64,000 bases of DNA from a virus, in IMG/VR virus record IMGVR_UViG_3300035663_000004, positions 23,524-87,523 of that record. The stretch is one strand, 5' to 3'. This document shows positions 47,715-54,527 of the stretch, in pieces. The notes under the pieces are model-generated. The model was not told the DNA's origin and made no database searches. It saw only the letters and a program-made list of their open reading frames with translations. Position 1 is the stretch's first letter; the number at the start of each line of letters is the position of its first letter. Both the position numbers and the translations under genes were made by a program.

Positions 47715-50351
47715 ATGAGTTTTGAAATTTCACAACTGAAGGCCCGCACAGACATTGTCGAGGTAGTCGGGCGGCGCGTGTCACTTGCGAAACGCGGACA
47801 GGAATGGGTAGGAATCTGCCCGTTCCATAATGACACGAAGGCGTCCCTGCAGGTAAATGAAAAAAAACAGGTGTTCGCCTGTTTTGCCTGCGGAAAATCC
47901 GGGGACGTGTTGGATTTTCTGACTGAAATGGGCGCGACATTTCCTGAAGCGGTCGCGGAACTATCCGGCGAAGCGCTAAACACGCACACGCCCGAAAAGG
48001 TGCATATTGACCGGAAAAAACCCGTGCAATGGCAGCGGGCTACGCCGGTTCCGACGCCGGGGCAGATCGTGCATTACCGATACGGCGCGCCGTCGCGGGT
48101 ATGGGAGTACCGCACCGCCGACGGACAACTGGACGGGCTGATCTGCCGTTTCGATACGCCGGAAGGCAAGCAGATTGTGCCGTACACGTTCCGCACAGAC
48201 GGCACGCGCCGTGAATGGCGATGGCAGGGGTTCGACGTTCCGAGACCGCTGTACCAACTTGACCGCATCGCCGGAAATCCGGCAGCAACGGTGCTGATCG
48301 TGGAGGGCGAAAAGGCTGCCGACGCCGCACAGTCCCTGCTGCCGCACGTCGTTGCAACCTGCTGGCAGGGGGGCGCGCGGGCGGTGCATAACACGGATTG
48401 GGGGCCGCTGGCCGGGCGAAAAGTCGTGATATGGCCTGACAATGATGCGCCCGGCGTAATGGCAATGCTTGACGTCTGGGCTGCAATCCGCGAAAAATGC
48501 CCGGCGGTGAAGTGGATTACGAACGCGCCGGAATTGCCGGAAAAATGGGATATCGCAGACGCCGAATGGACGGCCGACCAGGCACTTGCGTACGTTCGCG
48601 CGCATATCGGGAACGTACCGAACGCTGGGAGCGCAGCGCCTGGTATGAGCACACAGGGCGGAGATGACGCGCCGCCAATGCCGGAGCCGCCTGAATTGGA
48701 ATACAACCCACCGCCTGATGACTTCGGTGCTGATGCGGAAGATATGCGCGAAGACCCGTTCCGGGTGCTTGGGTTTTTCAAGCAGGACGAACAGACGGTA
48801 TATGCGTTTTTTTCGGAACTGCAACACCAGGTTCATGTTCTGAAGCCTTCGAGCCTGACCGCGCCCAATCTGCTGCTGCTCGCGCCGCTGGATTATTGGC
48901 AGACGTATTTTCCGAAATCAAAATCGAAATCTTCGTTCGACGTTGAAACGGCAATGAATTGGCTGATGCGGCAGGGCGATCAGGCGGGGGTATATTCGCC
49001 GACGAACACGCGCGGACGCGGGGCATGGATGGATAGCGGACGCGTGGTAATACACCACGGCGACGGGCTGGTGGTGGACGGGCGGCGGCACAGGTTAGGC
49101 GGGATAGATACCCGGTATATGTACGAGGCAAGCACGCCGCTATCTTTTCCGACGGAAAACCCGCTGACTAATAAGGAGGCTAACAGGCTGATGGAGGTAA
49201 TGGGGCTGGTGAACTGGGAGCGCCCCGTGAATGCGCACCTGCTTGCCGGCTGGTGTGTAATAGCGCCAATATGCGGCGCGCTGAAATGGAGGCCGCATGT
49301 ATGGATCACCGGCGCGGCAGGCACGGGGAAATCGTGGGTGTTCAACCAGATCGTACGGCGCTTGCTCGGGCGCAACGTGCTGGCTGTGCAGTCGGAAACA
49401 TCGGAGGCTGGTATCCGGCAGACGATTAAGAACGACGCGCTGCCAATCGTGTTCGATGAAGCGGAGGGCGAAGATAAGCGCTCGCGGGAACGCATGGAGG
49501 CGGTATTGTCCCTGATGCGGGCTTCGAGCGCCGAGGACGGCGGGGTGATGTTGAAGGGTTCGGCCGGAGGGCGCGCGCAGATGTACCGGATTAGATCGTG
49601 CTTCGCATTCGCTTCAATCGGCGTGCAGATCACGCAGGCGTCCGATCGGGGCCGCGTGTCTATATTGGCGCTTAACAAGCCGTCGGACGCCGTACGCGCT
49701 GAACGCTGGGAAAAACTGAAGGTATTACACCGTGAGATTATTACGCCTGAGTTCGTGAAGCGCCTGCAGGCCCGCACCGTTTCGATTATGCCCGTAATAC
49801 TTCACAACGCCGATACGTTCGCCGACGCCGTCGCGTATGAACTGGGGGAACAACGCGCTGGCGACCAATTAGGCGCACTGCTGGCTGGCGCTTACAGCCT
49901 GTTTTCGTCTAATGAAATCCAGTTCGATGCGGCGGTGGAATGGGTGAAGGGGCAGAACTGGGAAGAAGAGCGTGGTTCCGACCTTTCACGGGATGAAACC
50001 GTGCTGCTGGCACGCCTGACGGATCAGATCGTACGGGTGGACGGGCCGAATCTGGAGCGAACGGTGGGCGAACTGGTGCTTATCGCAAGTAACGAGGTAT
50101 TCGATGACGTAATATCGAGCAAGGTAGCACACGATCGCCTGCTGCGCATGGGCTTCAAGGTAGACGGAGATTTTTTCTTCGTATCGCAATCGCATCACGC
50201 CGTGCTGAAGGCGCTCGAAAACAGCCCCTGGGTGAAGTCCGTCGGGCGAACGTTGCTGCGAATTGACGGAGCCGTGCAGATCACTTCTGCCCGCTTCGGG
50301 CCGGGGCACCAATCGCGCGCGGTTCGCGTGCCGATCGAACGGCTGAAATAA
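47715..50351 (+). CDS. Primase-helicase fusion (CHC2, TOPRIM, DUF927-like ATPase)
   Basis: This 878-residue protein starts with a CHC2 zinc finger (Cys35, His38, Cys56, Cys59 in GICPFHND and VFACFACGKSGD). A TOPRIM-like region follows (VLIVEGEKAADAA, about 192-204; VIWPDNDAPG). The C-terminal half has a DUF927-type helicase: LLAGWCVIAPICGALKWRPH, Walker A GAAGTGKS (about 531-538), the Walker B-like PIVFDEAEGEDKRS, and FASIGVQITQASDRGRVS. It should unwind the fork and make primers. It is the largest replication gene of the phage and ends before a terminator. Confidence 0.88.
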   Translation: MSFEISQLKARTDIVEVVGRRVSLAKRGQEWVGICPFHNDTKASLQVNEKKQVFACFACGKSGDVLDFLTEMGATFPEAVAELSGEALNTHTPEKVHIDRKKPVQWQRATPVPTPGQIVHYRYGAPSRVWEYRTADGQLDGLICRFDTPEGKQIVPYTFRTDGTRREWRWQGFDVPRPLYQLDRIAGNPAATVLIVEGEKAADAAQSLLPHVVATCWQGGARAVHNTDWGPLAGRKVVIWPDNDAPGVMAMLDVWAAIREKCPAVKWITNAPELPEKWDIADAEWTADQALAYVRAHIGNVPNAGSAAPGMSTQGGDDAPPMPEPPELEYNPPPDDFGADAEDMREDPFRVLGFFKQDEQTVYAFFSELQHQVHVLKPSSLTAPNLLLLAPLDYWQTYFPKSKSKSSFDVETAMNWLMRQGDQAGVYSPTNTRGRGAWMDSGRVVIHHGDGLVVDGRRHRLGGIDTRYMYEASTPLSFPTENPLTNKEANRLMEVMGLVNWERPVNAHLLAGWCVIAPICGALKWRPHVWITGAAGTGKSWVFNQIVRRLLGRNVLAVQSETSEAGIRQTIKNDALPIVFDEAEGEDKRSRERMEAVLSLMRASSAEDGGVMLKGSAGGRAQMYRIRSCFAFASIGVQITQASDRGRVSILALNKPSDAVRAERWEKLKVLHREIITPEFVKRLQARTVSIMPVILHNADTFADAVAYELGEQRAGDQLGALLAGAYSLFSSNEIQFDAAVEWVKGQNWEEERGSDLSRDETVLLARLTDQIVRVDGPNLERTVGELVLIASNEVFDDVISSKVAHDRLLRMGFKVDGDFFFVSQSHHAVLKALENSPWVKSVGRTLLRIDGAVQITSARFGPGHQSRAVRVPIERLK

Positions 50352-50404
50352 TCCGGCGTTATCCGGCTGAAAAAAGTATTTTTGCAGCCGATAATGTTGT
50401 GTGG

Positions 50405-50436
50405 CCCTGCGTTCGCTTTGAGCGCGGGGTTTTTTT
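50405..50436 (+). terminator. Rho-independent terminator after the primase gene
   Basis: CCCTGCG (50405-50411) pairs with CGCGGGG (50423-50429, one G-T pair), followed by TTTTTTT. A second TAnnTTTG-like box (TATTTTTG, 50377-50384) lies just upstream but would give only a very short RNA. Confidence 0.8.
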
Positions 50437-50438
50437 CG

Positions 50439-50446
50439 TATATTTG
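50439..50446 (+). promoter_or_regulatory. Promoter -7 box TATATTTG of the lysis cassette
   Basis: TATATTTG starts 2 nt after the terminator T run and 17 nt before the ATG at 50464, with TTTG at 50417-50420 (18-bp spacer) inside the hairpin. Terminator and promoter are fused, so the lysis cassette is read separately. Confidence 0.65.
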
Positions 50447-50463
50447 CAGCGAAAAACAATTGA

Positions 50464-50670
50464 ATGCAAACGGACGCCGAAAAGCCGCTGAAACTGAACG
50501 CGCGCGAATTGATATACATATTTTCTCTAATTATTGCCCTGCTGGGGCAATGGTTCTCGCACAAGGCGGCGCTGAACGAGGCCGTACTGAACCTGAAAGC
50601 CGAACAGTCGCTGCTGAAACTGGAACTATCGGTACTGAAGGCGCAGATTGAAAAAATGGATAGGAGATAA
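50464..50670 (+). CDS. Membrane protein with coiled-coil tail (68 aa), possible holin
   Basis: Residues about 15-32 (LIYIFSLIIALLGQWFSH) form one membrane helix. The rest is a 35-residue heptad-like coiled coil (ALNEAVLNLKAEQSLLKLEL then SVLKAQIEKMDRR). One helix plus a soluble coil fits a small holin or an i-spanin-like protein. It is the first gene of the cassette with the spanin candidate and a hydrolase-like protein, and has its own promoter. Confidence 0.55.
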   Translation: MQTDAEKPLKLNARELIYIFSLIIALLGQWFSHKAALNEAVLNLKAEQSLLKLELSVLKAQIEKMDRR

Positions 50671-50702
50671 AAAAACGGAGCCAAAATCCGTATGAAATAC
50701 AG

Positions 50703-51239
50703 ATGAAAGAATACTACTTACTGGCAATATCCGGCTTATTCGCCCTGCCTGGCTGTGTGTTGCAATCGAAAATCGCGGAGGACATGCAGGCGCATCAAAC
50801 GGCAATAGACAGTATAATTGCCGAATATGAGCGAAACAACGGCGTTGTGCTGTTACGGGAGTTCAATTACGCCGAACTGGCAGCCGTTGAACTGCCGCCG
50901 GATACCGCCGTCGTGGAAATGCTGGCCGAGGCCGTCGCCCAGTCCGAACAGGTGGTGCATACGGATACGCACACAATCACGCTCACGCCGATCACGCAGG
51001 CCGACGGCACGCGCCGAATTAAGGTGCAGGCCGTCACGAAGCCACGCAAGGTGCAGGCGGTACAGGCAACACGAACGGACGGGAAGCGCGCAGGGGCAGG
51101 CACAGGAGCGAAGTCGGGCGCAAGAGCGGGCGAATATAACAACGAGACAGGAAGCACAGCCCTGATCGAAAATTTGTATCTTATTCTGACAATTATAATG
51201 ACCATGGGGTTCATTGCATACCTGAAAAAAAGAAAATAA
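50703..51239 (+). CDS. Candidate unimolecular spanin (lipoprotein with C-terminal TM)
   Basis: The N-terminus (KEYYLLAISGLFALPGC) is a lipoprotein signal with lipobox LPGC and the acylated Cys18. The middle is Ala/Thr/Lys-rich and extended. The C-terminus (NLYLILTIIMTMGFIAYLKK) is one membrane helix with a positive end. An outer-membrane lipid anchor and an inner-membrane helix in one chain is the u-spanin design (phage T1 gp11), which fuses the two membranes in lysis. Position between a possible holin and a wall-active candidate agrees. Confidence 0.65.
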   Translation: MKEYYLLAISGLFALPGCVLQSKIAEDMQAHQTAIDSIIAEYERNNGVVLLREFNYAELAAVELPPDTAVVEMLAEAVAQSEQVVHTDTHTITLTPITQADGTRRIKVQAVTKPRKVQAVQATRTDGKRAGAGTGAKSGARAGEYNNETGSTALIENLYLILTIIMTMGFIAYLKKRK

Positions 51240-51242
51240 CGC

Positions 51243-52031
51243 ATGGGGAAAACGCATAAGTTGTTCAATCGGGAGGCTGAAAAGGCCGGAGCCGGGAACG
51301 CGCAGGCGACACAGCCGACGGCTGACGCGGTGAAAACACAGGCAACGCAGCCGACCGCCAACGCGCTGAAATTGCAGGCAACGCAGCCGACGCTGGCAAC
51401 GCGCATTGTACAATACATGACGGCGAAGGGCTACGCCCTGGCACGCAAGGCCGGGGAAGTGAACATCGTGTACATCGAAGGCGCAGACTCCGACGGAACG
51501 CCGAACGCAGACCGCATAGACGGCTGGAATGACCGCCGGATTGTTATCATGTTCGAGATGGACGGGAATCACCCGGTGATCGTACACAATGCCGAGGCAA
51601 CCACGGAGCCGGGACTGGCAGCCACGAACAGCGAAGGCGCACGCCGTCGCGGAGGCGTGGCGCGTATTCAATTCGGGCAGTTCGCCGTCTGGCAGATGGG
51701 GTTCCACCGACAGGCAACGCAGGGGCCTAATCACCCGGCGCTGGTGCAACGTCGCCCGCTTCGAGTGCATCGTGACGCTAACCGCGACGGCAAGCGCACA
51801 GGCGATGCGCTGGACTGGGCGGAGGGTATTAACCAGCACAGCACGCGGGTAGGCATAAGGCCGGAGCGCGTTGGCTGGTGGTCGGAAGGCTGTCTTGTTG
51901 GGCGGTCGTGGATATTGCACGAACAGTTTATTCAACTTTGCCGGCGCGACCCGCGTTATATTGCCGATCCGAATTTCTTTTTTCCGACAACGATCATTGC
52001 AGGTGACGACTTCGCCCGCAAAACGAAATAA
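51243..52031 (+). CDS. Putative cell-wall hydrolase with N-terminal ATQPT repeats
   Basis: The first 50 residues contain three QATQPTxxxx repeats, a likely flexible linker. The domain that follows (YIEGADSDGTPNADRIDGWN; IVIMFEMDGNHPVIVHNAEA; RIQFGQFAVWQMGFH; LRVHRDANRDGKRTGD; a GINQH element; WSEGCLVGRSWILHEQF) belongs to a family I know from phages and cyanobacteria. It has His and a late Cys (GCLVG) in the arrangement of Cys-based wall enzymes. No signal peptide is visible. It is the third gene of the lysis cassette and may be the endolysin. The reaction is not established. Confidence 0.5.
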   Translation: MGKTHKLFNREAEKAGAGNAQATQPTADAVKTQATQPTANALKLQATQPTLATRIVQYMTAKGYALARKAGEVNIVYIEGADSDGTPNADRIDGWNDRRIVIMFEMDGNHPVIVHNAEATTEPGLAATNSEGARRRGGVARIQFGQFAVWQMGFHRQATQGPNHPALVQRRPLRVHRDANRDGKRTGDALDWAEGINQHSTRVGIRPERVGWWSEGCLVGRSWILHEQFIQLCRRDPRYIADPNFFFPTTIIAGDDFARKTK

Positions 52032-52070
52032 GCAGAGCAGTAGAATTAGGTATAAGTTGTTTCATGACTT

Positions 52071-52104
52071 AGCGCCCCGTCGTAAGATAGGGCGCTATTT
52101 TTTT
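52071..52104 (+). terminator. Rho-independent terminator of the lysis cassette
   Basis: AGCGCCC (52071-52077) pairs with GGGCGCT (52090-52096), followed by ATTTTTTT. Confidence 0.85.
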
Positions 52105-52129
52105 GCCCTTGGGCATCCAGCCCCATCCA

Positions 52130-52503
52130 TGTAAACAAAATCCTGTTTACACTTGGCTTTTGTTTGCAAAAAAATTCACACAGTTACGCTTAGAGTATCA
52201 ACAAGTTACATATTTTGTCAACAATGTAAACAGAAAAAGGAATATATACCCCTATATACATAGATATACACCTATACCTATTGTTAAAAATTAAAAAAAC
52301 TTTCCATGGGGATATATTTATTTATTTATTTGTTTACAAATAAATATATAATATAAAAGAGGTCTGATAATCAAAGAGTTACGGCGAAAAAAGTGTAAAC
52401 GAAGGTCTGTTTACACCTGTTTACACATGTTTATAAATAATTGATTAACAATCATTTAGGTGTAAACAAGTCTTGTTTACACTTCAAAAAAAGGCCGTTT
52501 ACA
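52130..52503. repeat. Array of ten TGTAAAC/GTTTACA sites: candidate origin or operator
   Basis: TGTAAAC occurs at 52130, 52225, 52394 and 52461, and its reverse complement GTTTACA at 52145, 52332, 52409, 52419, 52475 and 52497. Three pairs are inverted with starts 14-15 bp apart, and 52460-52482 is a perfect 23-bp palindrome with 11-bp arms. Between them (about 52235-52390) lies very A+T-rich DNA with TTTATTTATTTATT and TATATA runs and no gene. Iterons plus an AT-rich unwinding stretch suggest a replication origin; a cooperative operator for the 52540 promoter or a packaging signal are alternatives. Confidence 0.65.
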
Positions 52504-52526
52504 AGGGTTTTTTGGGGCGAAAAACG

Positions 52527-52534
52527 TATCTTTG
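52527..52534 (+). promoter_or_regulatory. Promoter box TATCTTTG, 5 nt before ATG
   Basis: TATCTTTG, then TCGCC, then the ATG at 52540. It lies 24 nt after the last GTTTACA site of the array. Confidence 0.65.
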
Positions 52535-52539
52535 TCGCC

Positions 52540-53133
52540 ATGATTGAAATCAATGTAAGAAAAGCCATTGCAGACGCCCGACGGGAGTTTTCTGACCTGA
52601 ACGATAAGAGTATTGCCGTCGGTATTGCCCGCGCTATTAACCGAACGCTGGAGCAGTCGAAAACTGCCGCACGGCGTGAAATCCAAACGGTGTATAAGAT
52701 TCGGGCAAGAGACGTGAACCGGGCTATGATTATACGCCGCGCTGTTGCCCGTCAGATCGCGCAGCACGGCATGTTATTAGCGCAAGGTGTGAAACTACCG
52801 CTTATCGGGTTTGGGGCAAGGCAGGGAAAACGCGGGGTATCAGTGAACGTAATGGGAACCCGCAAGTTAGTGCGTTCGGCATTCATTACCAATATGCCCA
52901 GCGGAGGCCGGGGTGTATATGCACGGGGCGTGTACAATGGTAACGAATTTCAGTACCGAAATAAGCGCCTGCGAAAAAATGGAAACGACCTCCCGATCAC
53001 GCAACTTACCAGCGTGTCAGTGCCGAAGGCTATGTCGCACAATACCGTCCTGAAACACCTTGCTGATACGATTAACCAGAAGTTCCCGCAACGCCTCACG
53101 CACGAACTAATGCGCATACGGACGGGGGGGTAG
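52540..53133 (+). CDS. Minor tail protein Z-like
   Basis: A 197-residue basic protein with the prophage minor tail protein Z pattern: VRKAIADARREFSDL, VGIARAINRTLEQSKTAARR, KIRARDVNRAMIIRRA, and the late GRRGVY-like GGRGVYARGVYNGNEFQYRN. It probably helps join tail and head. The start at 52540 is set by the promoter box; an upstream frame would read into the repeat array. It is the first gene of the packaging/head region. Confidence 0.75.
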   Translation: MIEINVRKAIADARREFSDLNDKSIAVGIARAINRTLEQSKTAARREIQTVYKIRARDVNRAMIIRRAVARQIAQHGMLLAQGVKLPLIGFGARQGKRGVSVNVMGTRKLVRSAFITNMPSGGRGVYARGVYNGNEFQYRNKRLRKNGNDLPITQLTSVSVPKAMSHNTVLKHLADTINQKFPQRLTHELMRIRTGG

Positions 53134-53359
53134 TGTGTAGGTGTCGGGGGTAGTGTCTATACGGGTGTGCCGGGACAGTATGATGGGCGTGGCATAGGGT
53201 ACGGGGCGGAATTGGGGGTACGGGTTTAGGTTCTCCGCAGGTAGGACGTTCTGCGCGGCCCCGACGCCCGAAATTTCGCCAGCGAGCCGCTGTCCGTTTC
53301 TTACGCGACCAGCCGCCTCCGAGCAACCCCTACGGGCGGCTGGCCGGCCCAAAAAAATA
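53134..53359. other. Intergenic G-rich region with a 9-bp-stem hairpin
   Basis: About 225 bp with no gene: repetitive G/T-rich sequence (GGTGTCGGGGGTAGTGTC and variants) followed by a hairpin in which CCAGCCGCC (53309-53317) pairs with GGCGGCTGG (53335-53343). No T tract follows. It may be a structured leader or a site near the packaging start; cos or pac cannot be recognised. Confidence 0.4.
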
Positions 53360-53392
53360 TTTGCGTACTTCCCAAAACCTTGCGTACCTTTG
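53360..53392 (+). promoter_or_regulatory. Full promoter (TTTG-N21-TACCTTTG), 5 nt before ATG
   Basis: TTTG at 53360-53363, 21-bp spacer, TACCTTTG at 53385-53392, then CTGCG and the ATG at 53398. Confidence 0.75.
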
Positions 53393-53397
53393 CTGCG

Positions 53398-53961
53398 ATG
53401 AAAATGGAAGTCACATACATTCACCCTGACCGCTTACGCCCGTACGAAGGTAACGCCCGTACGCACACGCCGGAACAGGTAGCGCAAATCGCTGCTTCGA
53501 TTAAGGAGTTTGGGTTTACGAACCCGATTATCTGCGACGGCGGTAATACCGTTATTGCCGGGCATGGTCGCCTGTTGGCCGCCGAACGTCTGGGACTTGA
53601 CGCCGTCCCCGTCATACGGCTTACGCACCTGTCCGAACGCCAACGTCGGGCGCTGACGCTGGCAGACAACCGCATCGGGCTATCTTCCGGCTGGGACTTT
53701 GAGCGCCTGGCTGTTGAAATCGAGGCGCTGGCAGACGCCGACTTCGATATTGACCTGCTGGGGTTCGATGAGCAGGAAATTTCCGCGTTGCTAAAAAGCG
53801 ATGCAGGGATATTGCCCGAGGGGTGGGCTGGGGACGCCGGGGTAGGAAATGAGCCGAATCAATTAGAAAAAACGTATATCGAAAATACAAATACGGATAT
53901 TCAAAAAAAATCCGGCAAAAAATGCAAGTGCCCAAACTGTAACTTCTGCTTCGATGCGTGA
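53398..53961 (+). CDS. ParB-like nuclease-domain protein with C-terminal Cys motif
   Basis: The first 110 residues are a ParB N-terminal domain: IHPDRLRPYEGNARTHTPEQ, IAASIKEFGFTNPIICDGGN, VIAGHGRLLAAERLGLDAVP (the GHGR box) and RRALTLADNRI. It lacks the DNA methyltransferase usually fused to such domains in phages. Its end has CKCPNCNFCFDA, a small Cys cluster that could bind zinc. ParB folds hydrolyse CTP or act as nucleases; which applies is unknown. It is immediately upstream of the terminase genes, overlapping the small subunit by 8 bp. Confidence 0.8.
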   Translation: MKMEVTYIHPDRLRPYEGNARTHTPEQVAQIAASIKEFGFTNPIICDGGNTVIAGHGRLLAAERLGLDAVPVIRLTHLSERQRRALTLADNRIGLSSGWDFERLAVEIEALADADFDIDLLGFDEQEISALLKSDAGILPEGWAGDAGVGNEPNQLEKTYIENTNTDIQKKSGKKCKCPNCNFCFDA

Positions 53962-54502
53962 CACTAACACCATATCCCTCCGCGAGTTCGCCCGCCGCCT
54001 GTCCGTAACCGAGGGCGCTGTGCGCAAGGCGATTAAGGACGGCAAGATCGTGAAGGGCGTGCAGTACGACGAAAAAAACCGACCGGCTATTCTGCTGGTC
54101 GTCGCTGCCAAGGAATGGGGGCGCAATTTCAATCCGGCCTATCCACGAAACGAGGTGTTCTACGGGAAACTTGAGGCGGCGTCAGAGGGTGGAACGCCCG
54201 CGCCGGAATCGCAGGGGCGCAGCCTTGTAGAGATTAAGAAAATGCACGCCGAGATTAAGTTGCAACTTGAGGCGATTGAACTGCGAAAAGCAAAAAATGA
54301 ACTGGTAGATAAGAAAAAAGTCTATGCGCAACTTTTTGCAATGGGGCAGGAAGTGCGCGCGGCATTCCAGGCAATACCCGACCGCGTGACGGATACCGTA
54401 CTTGCGGCGCGTGACCGTGCTGAGGCGCACAAGGTAATATCCGACGCTATTGCGGATACGCTCACGCAGTTGTCGGATATTACGAAGCGCGATATTAACT
54501 AA
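53954..54502 (+). CDS. Terminase small subunit (Nu1-like)
   Basis: A 182-residue protein with an N-terminal winged HTH (ISLREFARRLSVTEGAVRKA then IKDGKIVKG). A central long helix follows (EIKKMHAEIKLQLEAIELRK) and then a helical C-terminus (YAQLFAMGQEVRAAFQAIPD), all as in Nu1-type small terminases. It should recognise the packaging site. It is 25 nt upstream of the large subunit gene. Confidence 0.85.
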   Translation: MRDTNTISLREFARRLSVTEGAVRKAIKDGKIVKGVQYDEKNRPAILLVVAAKEWGRNFNPAYPRNEVFYGKLEAASEGGTPAPESQGRSLVEIKKMHAEIKLQLEAIELRKAKNELVDKKKVYAQLFAMGQEVRAAFQAIPDRVTDTVLAARDRAEAHKVISDAIADTLTQLSDITKRDIN

Positions 54503-54527
54503 CGCAACACGCAACACACAACACCGC

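Noticed and set aside
50377-50436. Small RNA between TATTTTTG and the terminator
   Set aside because: It would be only about 50 nt and the upstream box lacks a -33 element; the box may be fortuitous.
50382-50651. 89-codon frame around the terminator-promoter junction at 50405-50446
   Set aside because: It crosses the terminator and promoter and overlaps the better 50464 frame.
52130-52503. CRISPR-like repeat array
   Set aside because: The repeats are 7-mers in both orientations with uneven spacing; there are no 20-40-bp direct repeats with equal spacers and no cas genes.
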